Positions 1 to 5,573 of a stretch of DNA of 6,279 nucleotides are shown piece by piece (positions within the stretch are counted from its first letter, which is position 1; the number at the start of each line of letters is the position of its first letter). The notes beneath the pieces are model-generated. The model was not told the DNA's origin. It ran no database searches and saw only the letters and a list, made by a program, of their open reading frames with translations. Both the position numbers and the translations under genes were made by a program. The stretch is taken from NCBI GenBank assembly GCA_021732965.1, contig JAKFVZ010000546.1, positions 1-6,279 on the forward strand, given 5' to 3'. The DNA comes from Reyranella sp. (GTDB lineage: Bacteria > Pseudomonadota > Alphaproteobacteria > Reyranellales > Reyranellaceae).

Positions 1-2
1 CT

Positions 3-1550
3 TCGGACTTCGTCGGCACTGCAAAGTTCAACGGCCGCGACGTGCTCACCGTCGAACCCGAGGCGCTGACGACCCTTACGGCAGCCGCGTTCCACGACAT
101 TTCCCACCTGCTGCGTCCGGGCCATCTCCAGCAGCTGCGCAACATCCTCGACGACGGCGAAGCCTCGGACAACGACCGCTACGTCGCGCTCGAACTGCTG
201 AAGAACGCCAACATCTCGGCCGGCGGCGTGCTGCCGATGTGCCAGGACACCGGCACCGCCATCGTCATGGGCAAGAAGGGCCAGGCGGTGTGGACCGGCG
301 GTGGCGACGAGCAAGCGATCGCCAAGGGCGTCTACAAGACCTACACCGAGACCAACCTGCGCTATTCGCAGGTCTCGCCGCTGTCGATGTTCAAGGAAGT
401 GCAGACCGGCACCAACCTGCCGGCGCAGATCGACATCTATGCGACCGATGGCGACGCCTACAAGTTCCTGTTCGTCGCCAAGGGCGGCGGCTCGGCCAAC
501 AAGACCTACCTGCATCAGCAGACGCCGGCGGTGCTGAACGAGGCCTCGCTGCTCAAGTTCCTCGACACCCAGATCCGCACGCTGGGCACCGCGGCCTGCC
601 CGCCCTATCACCTCGCCATCGTGGTCGGCGGCACGTCGGCGGAGATGAACCTCAAGACGGTGAAGCTCGCCTCGACCCGCTACCTCGACGATTTGCCGAG
701 CGAGGGCAACAACAAGGGCGTGGCCATCCGCGACCGCGAGATGGAGCAGAAGGTGCTCGAGCTCACCCGCCAGATGGGAATCGGCGCGCAGTTCGGCGGC
801 AAGTATTTCTGCCACGACGTGCGCGTGATCCGCATCGCCCGCCACGGCGCCTCGGTGCCGATCGGCATCGGCGTCTCCTGCTCGGCCGACCGCCAGGCCG
901 TCGGCAAGATCACGAAGGACGGCGTCTTCCTCGAACAGCTCGAGACCAATCCGGCGCATTTCATGCCCGAGATCGAACCGAAGCAACTCTCGGGCGACGT
1001 CGTCTCCGTCGATCTGAACAAGGGCATGGCGCACACGCTGTCGGTTCTCACGAAGCATCCGGTGAAGACCCGCGTGAACCTCACGGGCACGCTCATCGTG
1101 GCGCGTGACTCCGCGCACGCCAAGCTCAAGGAGCGGCTCGACCGCGGCGAGGGCCTGCCGGACTATTTCAAGCAGTTCCCGGTCTATTATGCCGGCCCCG
1201 CCAAGACGCCGACCGGCATGGCCTCGGGCTCGTTCGGCCCGACCACGGCCGGCCGCATGGATTCCTACGTCGACCTCTTCCAGGCCAATGGCGGCTCGAT
1301 GGTCATGCTGGCCAAGGGCAACCGCAGCAAGCAGGTCGTCGACGCCTGCAGGAAGCACAAGGGCTTCTATCTCGGCTCGATCGGCGGCCCGGCCGCCATC
1401 CTGGCGCAGAACGTCATCAAGAAGGTCGAGGTGCTGGAATATCCGGAACTCGGCATGGAAGCGATCTGGCGCATCCAGGTCGAGAACTTCCCGGCCTTCA
1501 TCATCACCGACGACAAGGGCAACGACTTCTTCAGCGACCTGAAGATCTGA
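3..1550 (+). CDS. fumA: Class I fumarate hydratase ([4Fe-4S] type), 5' end outside window
   Basis: This enzyme reversibly hydrates fumarate to L-malate in the TCA cycle, in the cytoplasm. The reading frame is open from base 3, and the first in-window start-like codon (GTG at 42) lies inside conserved sequence, so the true start is upstream. By alignment from memory with E. coli FumA (548 aa), about 25 residues are missing. Counting from the codon at 42, three cysteines occur at 67 (MCQDTG), 186 (AACPPYH) and 280 (SCSADRQ). Their spacings of 119 and 94 equal those of the FumA cluster ligands C105, C224 and C318. The C-terminal beta domain has SFGPTTAGRMDSY and MLAKGNRSK; T401, R405 and K425 sit where the catalytic threonine, arginine and lysine of the Leishmania enzyme fall, as I recall them. 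Both domains are fused in one chain and intact to the TGA stop. The single-gene layout gives no sign of the split two-subunit form. The family call is very secure; the symbol follows the E. coli class I name. Confidence 0.96.
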   Translation, partial: SDFVGTAKFNGRDVLTVEPEALTTLTAAAFHDISHLLRPGHLQQLRNILDDGEASDNDRYVALELLKNANISAGGVLPMCQDTGTAIVMGKKGQAVWTGGGDEQAIAKGVYKTYTETNLRYSQVSPLSMFKEVQTGTNLPAQIDIYATDGDAYKFLFVAKGGGSANKTYLHQQTPAVLNEASLLKFLDTQIRTLGTAACPPYHLAIVVGGTSAEMNLKTVKLASTRYLDDLPSEGNNKGVAIRDREMEQKVLELTRQMGIGAQFGGKYFCHDVRVIRIARHGASVPIGIGVSCSADRQAVGKITKDGVFLEQLETNPAHFMPEIEPKQLSGDVVSVDLNKGMAHTLSVLTKHPVKTRVNLTGTLIVARDSAHAKLKERLDRGEGLPDYFKQFPVYYAGPAKTPTGMASGSFGPTTAGRMDSYVDLFQANGGSMVMLAKGNRSKQVVDACRKHKGFYLGSIGGPAAILAQNVIKKVEVLEYPELGMEAIWRIQVENFPAFIITDDKGNDFFSDLKI

Positions 1551-1570
1551 TCGTCGCTGCTATCGGGAGC

Positions 1571-1658
1571 TGTCGTCCTGAGCGCAGCGAAGGACCTGGC
1601 AGAACAACCAACGGACTCCTTAGCGGGCGTGAGATCCTTCGCTGCGCTCAGGATGACA
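1571..1658. repeat. Long imperfect inverted repeat between convergent genes (dispersed CCTGAGCGCAGCGAAGGA-type element)
   Basis: The arms lie at 1571-1596 and 1633-1658. Read as reverse complements they match at 24 of 26 positions, with a perfect 19-bp core, TCCTGAGCGCAGCGAAGGA (1576-1594 against 1635-1653), and a 36-nt loop between the full arms. The element fills most of the spacer between the convergent fumarase and SH3b genes. Read on the minus strand, one arm would translate as CHPERSEGSHAR, a string I recognise from spurious hypothetical proteins in many genomes, which suggests a dispersed repeat and not a locus-specific structure. No T-run follows either arm, so a role as a bidirectional transcription barrier is an inference from position. 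Confidence 0.8.
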
Positions 1659-1666
1659 TGAGGGAC

Positions 1667-2134
1667 TTAGCGGTCGATCCAGCCGGCGCCGTTGCGCGCG
1701 TTGATGACCTGAAGCCAGCTGCCGCGGCATCCGAGCACGCGGAAGCTGGAGACGCCGCCGTCGAGAACGGCAAGCCTGTCGCCCGTCAGCCCCGGCCGGC
1801 TGTAGAGCGTTCCGCCGGCTTTCGCGTCGACCTTGAGTCGATCGGCGGGCACCCAGCCGTGGCGCCGTGGCCCGTCGACGACTGCAATGCGTGCCCAGCC
1901 ACTCTGGCTGCCGGACATCCGGACCGTCACCCGCTCCTCGCCGTGCAGCGAGCCGACCACCGCGGAATCGAACATCGGCTCGGCCCGCACCGGCACGCTC
2001 TCGCCCGGCTGCAGCAACGCATAGGTATCGACTGGCGAACACGAACCGGCCTGCCCGGTGCTGGCATCGACTGAACGCTCGACGACGGCGAACCCCGCAA
2101 GCACGGCGACCGTGCCGATCGTGGCGCGAATCAT
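1667..2134 (-). CDS. Small exported protein with two bacterial SH3b domains
   Basis: A 155-residue protein of unknown specific function. Residues 1-24 form a short basic start plus a hydrophobic stretch (TIGTVAVLAGFAVV) ending in VDA, consistent with a Sec signal peptide or single membrane anchor, so the rest is probably periplasmic. Two SH3_3-like units follow: residues about 40-103 (VPVRAEP, GSLHGEERVTV, GWARI, HGWVPADRL) and about 108-155 (LYSRPGLTGD, GSWLQVI, GAGWIDR). Such domains often bind peptidoglycan or partner peptides in envelope proteins, but no catalytic domain is attached here, so it would be a binding or scaffold protein at most. The second unit stops right after GWIDR and is thus minimal. 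Two cysteines remain after the signal, C32 and C136. I chose the ATG at 2134 over an in-frame GTG at 2149 because GGGAAGGG sits 5 nt before it. The gene stands alone, convergent with fumarase and divergent from the VOC gene. Confidence 0.85.
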   Translation of the reverse strand: MIRATIGTVAVLAGFAVVERSVDASTGQAGSCSPVDTYALLQPGESVPVRAEPMFDSAVVGSLHGEERVTVRMSGSQSGWARIAVVDGPRRHGWVPADRLKVDAKAGGTLYSRPGLTGDRLAVLDGGVSSFRVLGCRGSWLQVINARNGAGWIDR

Positions 2135-2139
2135 CGTAG

Positions 2140-2147
2140 CCCTTCCC
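2140..2147 (-). promoter_or_regulatory. Ribosome binding site deciding the SH3b gene start
   Basis: On the minus strand GGGAAGGG precedes the ATG at 2134 with 5 nt between, a good Shine-Dalgarno match. It lies downstream of, and touches, the alternative GTG at 2149, so that codon cannot use it. This supports a 155-residue product over a 160-residue one. Confidence 0.65.
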
Positions 2148-2258
2148 ACAATACGCCCGACGGCTCCCCAGCCATCGGCCCTTCACCCGTCGCCGTTGTA
2201 GGACCGGGTTGCAGCGACGTCGTGGCGCGGTTTGTAAGAATTGTTTCCCGTCCCGCGC

Positions 2259-2264
2259 TAGACT
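2259..2264 (+). promoter_or_regulatory. Possible -10 element placing the VOC mRNA start at its ATG (leaderless)
   Basis: TAGACT, in the context GCGCTAGACTG, ends 6 nt before the ATG at 2271, so initiation at the usual distance would fall on the start codon itself. No purine-rich Shine-Dalgarno occurs in the 20 nt before the ATG, in keeping with a leaderless transcript. No convincing -35 lies 16-18 nt upstream (the sequence there is around AAGAAT), so this remains a weak call. Confidence 0.35.
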
Positions 2265-2270
2265 GCCGCC

Positions 2271-2951
2271 ATGAACCTCGCCAAGCAGCATCTCGACATC
2301 GGCCTTTTCTCGACCAATCGCGACGACCAGCTCGCCTTCTGGCAGCAGACCGTCGGCCTGCCCTACGACCACATGGGCAAGCTGGGCGGCGGCATGCAGC
2401 AGCACCGCCACCACATGAACGGCTCGATCCTGAAGATGAACCATTCGCGCGGCCCCCTGCCCGAGGCGCCACCCTCCGGCATCGTCGGCCTGGAGATCGC
2501 GCGCGAGGGCCTGGCCGCGCCGCAGCCGCTGGCCGATCCCGACGGCAACAAGGTAACGCTGGTGCCCAAGGGCCGGAACGGCGTCGCGGGCATCGCGATC
2601 CTGCTCAAGGTGAACGATCCGGCCGCCCACGACCGCTTCTGGACGCACGCCATGCAGTTCGAGCGGGTCGGCGAGGGCCGCTATCGCTGCGGCGATTCAC
2701 TGGTGGTCGTCGCCGAGCGGGGCAAGGTCGAGAGCGCGGTCGGCCAGTGGCGCGGCCCCGGCTATCGCTACATGACGGTGCAGGTGTGGGATTGCCTGAC
2801 CGAATATGCCGGCATCCTCGAACGCGGCGGCGCCTCGGGCGGCGAACCGCGCGTGCTGGGCGATACGGTACGCTATGCGTTCGTGTGCGATCCCGACGGC
2901 AATCACATCGAGATCAGCCAGCGCGCTTCGCTGACCGGCGGCGCGCTCTGA
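2271..2951 (+). CDS. Two-module VOC (glyoxalase/dioxygenase fold) family protein
   Basis: A 226-residue cytoplasmic protein of the vicinal oxygen chelate superfamily; the substrate is not evident. It consists of two beta-alpha-beta-beta-beta modules, residues about 5-100 and 105-218. Each begins with a strand followed by a helix with a similar end (DDQLAFWQQTVGL; AHDRFWTHAMQF) and ends with the family turn DPDGN: DPDGNKVTLV at 89-98 and DPDGNHIEIS at 207-216. Among the positions that bind metal in glyoxalase I-like proteins, module 1 keeps the strand-1 histidine (H7) but has T96 in place of the glutamate. Module 2 keeps the glutamate (E214) but has a hydrophobic residue in place of the histidine. 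A histidine cluster occurs at 45-48 (HRHH). The ATG at 2271 opens directly on the first strand and no upstream in-frame codon improves it. The gene stands alone and faces the DUF6481 gene across a terminator hairpin. Possible activities include lactoylglutathione lyase-like or ring-cleavage chemistry; I cannot choose between them. Confidence 0.9.
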   Translation: MNLAKQHLDIGLFSTNRDDQLAFWQQTVGLPYDHMGKLGGGMQQHRHHMNGSILKMNHSRGPLPEAPPSGIVGLEIAREGLAAPQPLADPDGNKVTLVPKGRNGVAGIAILLKVNDPAAHDRFWTHAMQFERVGEGRYRCGDSLVVVAERGKVESAVGQWRGPGYRYMTVQVWDCLTEYAGILERGGASGGEPRVLGDTVRYAFVCDPDGNHIEISQRASLTGGAL

Positions 2952-2957
2952 GAAAAG

Positions 2958-2979
2958 CGGGACGCCCGAAGGCGTCCCG
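2958..2979 (-). terminator. Rho-independent terminator of the typA-DUF6481 unit (probably bidirectional)
   Basis: A perfect 9-bp GC-rich stem, CGGGACGCC with GGCGTCCCG, closes a 4-nt loop. Read on the minus strand the loop is TTCG closed by a C-G pair, the extra-stable cUUCGg tetraloop, and the stem is followed by CTTTTCT. This makes a good terminator for the gene ending at 2989. On the + strand it lies 6 nt after the VOC stop and is followed only by ACGTTTCG, so it is weaker in that direction. Confidence 0.85.
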
Positions 2980-2988
2980 ACGTTTCGA

Positions 2989-3390
2989 CTACCGCCTGCC
3001 CTTGCGGGCCTTGCGGGCGGCGTAGCGGGCGTCACGGGCGGCCTTCTGCTCGGCCTCGGTCAGCACCGGCTTGGCGGCGCGCCGGGCGGCACGTTCGGCT
3101 TCCGCGGCGGCAGCCGCCGCTGCGGCTTCCGCGGCCGCGGCGGCCGCTGCCTCTTCGGCGGCGATCCGCGCGGCTTCCCGCTCGGCCGCGATCCGGGCCT
3201 CTTCCGCCCGCTTGGCTTCCCGGCGCTCGTTCTCGCGAGCCTCGCGCGCAGCCGCGACGGCGGCGCGCTCGGCCTGCTTCTTGAGGAGTTCCGGATCGTT
3301 GGCCTTCGCCTTGGCCTTGTCCAGCAAGGCCTGCTTGGCCGCCGCGGCGGTCGCCAGGCGATCGCCGAAATCCACGTTCCTGCCGCTCAT
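2989..3390 (-). CDS. DUF6481-type alanine-rich charged helical protein
   Basis: A 133-residue protein whose function is not known. I match it from memory to the DUF6481 family by its ends: MSGRNVDFGDRLATAAAAKQ at the start and KAARDARYAARKARKGRR at the finish. Nothing in it resembles a catalytic motif, signal peptide or membrane segment. Alanine makes up about 52 of 133 residues; residues 81-96 are alanine except one glutamate. Basic residues (about 31) exceed acidic ones (about 22), with both ends strongly basic, and residues 35-125 should form one long charged helix or coiled coil. A nucleic acid or ribosome partner is conceivable given the charge and the neighbour, but that is inference. 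The ATG lies 11 nt after the typA stop, so the pair is probably co-transcribed. The ribosome binding site is poor: GGAG ends 14 nt before the ATG, overlapping the end of typA, so translation may depend on coupling. A terminator follows the stop. Confidence 0.8.
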   Translation of the reverse strand: MSGRNVDFGDRLATAAAAKQALLDKAKAKANDPELLKKQAERAAVAAAREARENERREAKRAEEARIAAEREAARIAAEEAAAAAAAEAAAAAAAAEAERAARRAAKPVLTEAEQKAARDARYAARKARKGRR

Positions 3391-3401
3391 GGTTCTTGTC
3401 T

Positions 3402-5231
3402 TTACTCCGCCGCCGCAGCGGCCTGCTTCTTGGCCCGCTTGCGATCCTCGAGATTGAGGAAGCGCTTGCGCAACCGGATGGACTTCGGGGTGATCTCGAC
3501 CAATTCGTCTTCTTCGATATACGCGATCGCCTGCTCGAGCGACATCTTGCGCGGTGGCGTGAGGCGGACCGCCTCGTCCTTGCCGGCGGCGCGGATGTTG
3601 GTGAGCTGCTTGCCCTTCAGGACGTTGATCTCGAGGTCGCTGCCACGGCTGTGCTCGCCGATGATCATGCCCATGTACACGGGCACGCCCGGCTCGATGA
3701 ACATCGGGCCGCGCTCCTCGAGCTTCCACATCGCGTAGGCGACCGATGTGCCTTCTTCGTTGGCGATCAGCGCGCCGTTGCGGCGACCGGTGATCGGGCC
3801 ACGATAGGGGCCGTATTCGTGGAACAGGCGGTTCATGACGCCGGTGCCGCGCGTGTCGGTCAGGAACTCGCCGTGATAGCCGATCAGGCCGCGCGACGGG
3901 GCGTAGAATACCAGGCGGGTCTTGCCGGCGCCCGACGGGCGCATGTCCTGCAGCTCGCCCTTGCGCAGCGAAATCTGCTCGACGACGGCGCCGGTATAGG
4001 CGTCGTCGACGTCGATCACGACTTCCTCGATCGGCTCGAGGCGCTGGCCGCTGACCGGATCGGTCTTGAACAGCACCTTCGGGCGGCCGACGGCGAGCTC
4101 GAAGCCCTCGCGGCGCATCGTCTCGATCAGCACGCCGAGCTGCAGTTCGCCGCGACCCGCGACTTCGTAGGAATCGGCGTTCTCGGTGTCGGTGACGCGG
4201 ATCGCCACATTGCCCTCGGCCTCGCGCATCAGGCGCGCGCGGATCATGCGGGTCGTGACCTTGTCGCCTTCCTTGCCGGCCAGCGGCGAGTCGTTGACCA
4301 TGAAGGTCATGGCCAGCGTCGGCGGGTCGATCGGCTGCGAGGTGATCGGCTGGGATATCGTGAGGTCGCCCAGCGTGTCGGCCACGGTGGCGACCTTCAT
4401 GCCGGCAATGGCGACGATGTCGCCCGCCTCGGCCGAGTCGAGCGCCACGCGCTCAAGACCGCGGAACGCCAGGATGCGTGTGATGCGGGTCTGCTCCAGT
4501 TCCTTGCCGTCGCGGCTCAGCGCCTTGACCATCGTGTTGGGCTTGATCGAACCCGACAGGATGCGGCCGGTGAGGATGCGGCCGAGGAAGTTGTCGGCCT
4601 CGAGCGTCGTCACCAGCATGCGGAACGCGGGATCCGGATCGATCTTCGGCGCCGGCACATGCTTCACCAGAAGCTCGAACAGCGGCGTCATGTCCGTGTG
4701 CTCGGCCTCCAGCGAGGTCGCGGCCCAGCCCTGGCGGGCCGAGGCGAAGAGCGTCGGGAAGTCCAGCTGCTCGTCCGAGGCATCGAGCGCCGAGAACAGA
4801 TCGAACACCTCGTCGTGCACTTCGTGCGCACGGGCGTCCGAACGGTCGACCTTGTTGATCAGCACGATCGGCTTCAGGCCGAGGCGCAGCGCCTTGCCCA
4901 GCACGAACTTGGTCTGCGGCAGCGGGCCCTCGGCCGCGTCGACCAGCAGCACGACGCCGTCGACCATCGAGAGGATGCGCTCGACCTCGCCGCCGAAGTC
5001 GGCATGGCCCGGCGTGTCGACGATGTTGATACGCGTGCCGTGCCACTCGACCGAGGTCGCCTTGGCAAGGATCGTGATACCCCGTTCGCGCTCGAGGTCG
5101 TTCGAGTCCATGGCGCGCTCGGCGACCTGCTGGTTCTCGCGGAAGGTGCCGCTCTGCTTCAGCAGGCAATCGACCAGAGTGGTCTTGCCATGGTCGACGT
5201 GCGCGATGATCGCGACGTTGCGGATATCCAT
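3402..5231 (-). CDS. typA: Ribosome-associated translational GTPase TypA/BipA
   Basis: TypA/BipA is a cytoplasmic GTPase of the EF-G/LepA class that binds the 70S ribosome near the A site; in other bacteria it aids 50S assembly and growth in cold or stress. The 609-residue length is normal for the family. The GTPase domain (about 1-200) carries G1 AHVDHGKTT (10-18), switch I with RERGITI (48-54), G3 DTPGH (72-76, with the catalytic histidine last), G4 NKVD (126-129) and G5 SAR (164-166). An EF-Tu-like barrel follows (TLEADNFLGRILTGRI), then the EF-G-like III and V domains, and the C-terminal domain specific to this family (VFYAPSRGLIGYHGEFL, FHEYGPYRG, NIRAAGKDEAVRLTPP). The chain ends in a basic tail (RKRFLNLEDRKRAKKQ) and alanines. 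I chose the ATG at 5231 because MDIRNVAIIAHVDHGKTT is the family start; the frame stays open to 5381 but that part overlaps the divergent gene. No strong Shine-Dalgarno is visible. A DUF6481 gene follows 11 nt downstream. Confidence 0.97.
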   Translation of the reverse strand: MDIRNVAIIAHVDHGKTTLVDCLLKQSGTFRENQQVAERAMDSNDLERERGITILAKATSVEWHGTRINIVDTPGHADFGGEVERILSMVDGVVLLVDAAEGPLPQTKFVLGKALRLGLKPIVLINKVDRSDARAHEVHDEVFDLFSALDASDEQLDFPTLFASARQGWAATSLEAEHTDMTPLFELLVKHVPAPKIDPDPAFRMLVTTLEADNFLGRILTGRILSGSIKPNTMVKALSRDGKELEQTRITRILAFRGLERVALDSAEAGDIVAIAGMKVATVADTLGDLTISQPITSQPIDPPTLAMTFMVNDSPLAGKEGDKVTTRMIRARLMREAEGNVAIRVTDTENADSYEVAGRGELQLGVLIETMRREGFELAVGRPKVLFKTDPVSGQRLEPIEEVVIDVDDAYTGAVVEQISLRKGELQDMRPSGAGKTRLVFYAPSRGLIGYHGEFLTDTRGTGVMNRLFHEYGPYRGPITGRRNGALIANEEGTSVAYAMWKLEERGPMFIEPGVPVYMGMIIGEHSRGSDLEINVLKGKQLTNIRAAGKDEAVRLTPPRKMSLEQAIAYIEEDELVEITPKSIRLRKRFLNLEDRKRAKKQAAAAAE

Positions 5232-5265
5232 AATGATTTGTCCGGAGGGAGTTGGATTGGGCGCG

Positions 5266-5294
5266 CTTATACGCACGCTCTGTGACGGCGGCAA
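5266..5294 (-). promoter_or_regulatory. Sigma-70-like promoter for typA
   Basis: On the minus strand TTGCCG (5294 to 5289) and TATAAG (5271 to 5266) are separated by exactly 17 nt, matching the housekeeping consensus at 4 of 6 and 5 of 6 positions. Transcription would begin near 5259, giving a leader of about 28 nt before the typA ATG at 5231. The site falls inside the 117-bp spacer shared with the divergent ribbon-helix-helix gene. Confidence 0.65.
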
Positions 5295-5348
5295 GGCAGC
5301 GAAGGGAGGCGTCTTGCCGCTACCCTGGGCCACTGCCACAGTCCCGCC

Positions 5349-5573
5349 ATGCGCAAACGCTCGGTCACCATCGATGGCCATCGCACCAGCATCTCGCTGG
5401 AGGATGCCTTCTGGACCGAGCTTTTATCCCTGTCCGGGGAGCGCGGCCTGTCGCTGAACGCCCTCGTCACGGAGATCGATCGCGGCCGCGCGGAGAGCGG
5501 CGGCAACCTGTCGAGCGCCCTCCGGCTTCATGTCCTCGCCGAGCTGAAGCGGCGCACGATCAGTCGAGCTTGA
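5349..5573 (+). CDS. Small ribbon-helix-helix domain protein (RHH_4-like)
   Basis: A 74-residue protein of the ribbon-helix-helix type, probably a dimeric DNA-binding protein; no target is known. The start MRKRSVTIDGHRTSISLED is the characteristic opening of an alphaproteobacterial family (I recall it as Pfam RHH_4) and fixes the ATG at 5349. The predicted layout is a beta ribbon (HRTSISL, 11-17), helix A (DAFWTELLSLSGERG, 19-33), a turn, helix B (SLNALVTEIDRG, 35-46), then an extra C-terminal helix (NLSSALRLHVLAEL, 53-66) ending in basic residues. No toxin gene sits beside it, so it is not obviously an antitoxin. It is divergent from typA across 117 bp, and its last 14 nt overlap the end of the convergent nitroreductase. 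No Shine-Dalgarno precedes the ATG, and the only -10-like string (TACCCT, 5321-5326) is weak. Confidence 0.9.
   Translation: MRKRSVTIDGHRTSISLEDAFWTELLSLSGERGLSLNALVTEIDRGRAESGGNLSSALRLHVLAELKRRTISRA

Larger units (their letters stand above)
2135..2270. promoter_or_regulatory. Divergent intergenic region between the SH3b and VOC genes
   Basis: This 136-bp spacer must hold promoters for both flanking genes. It includes an AT-rich patch in otherwise GC-rich DNA (2231-2247), with TTGT at 2232 and again at 2241. For the minus-strand gene the best -10-like string is TATTGT (2153 to 2148), but it would start transcription on the ribosome binding site; TACAAC (2200 to 2195) is an alternative without a recognisable -35. 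I saw no strong palindromic operator and no riboswitch-like structure. Confidence 0.4.

Noticed and set aside
239..1108. A 289-codon + strand frame inside fumarase.
   Set aside because: It is a shifted frame of a clearly recognised enzyme, rich in Arg, Gly and Pro as expected for out-of-frame GC-rich DNA.
1620..2648. A 342-codon minus-strand frame ending in CHPERSEGSHAR.
   Set aside because: It runs antisense to the VOC gene and out of frame through the SH3b gene. Its C-terminal end is only a translation of one arm of the inverted repeat.
2222..3025. A 267-codon + strand frame overlapping the VOC gene.
   Set aside because: It is arginine- and proline-rich with no domain features, whereas the overlapping frame gives two well-formed VOC modules.
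3098..3165. A dense run of GCC/GCG/GGC triplets resembling a repeat array.
   Set aside because: It encodes the alanine-rich stretch of the DUF6481 protein; there are no regular spacers or repeat units, so it is low-complexity coding sequence.
3391..3729. An upstream extension of the DUF6481 frame into typA, giving 246 codons.
   Set aside because: The extra 113 residues are a shifted frame of typA, and the family begins at MSGRN.
5266..5273. TTATAC/TATACG on the + strand as a -10 for the ribbon-helix-helix gene.
   Set aside because: No -35 lies at a proper distance upstream, and the same bases form a much better -10 for typA on the other strand.
3396..5285. A 629-codon open frame on the + strand, antisense to the whole of typA.
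   Set aside because: Its codon boundaries coincide with those of typA, so a stop would need a TTA, CTA or TCA codon in typA, and these are rare in a GC-rich gene. The translation has no recognisable domain, while the typA strand has all its GTPase motifs.
5232..5381. A 50-codon N-terminal extension of TypA.
   Set aside because: It would overlap the divergent ribbon-helix-helix gene and lie upstream of the predicted promoter, and TypA proteins normally start close to the G1 motif as at 5231.
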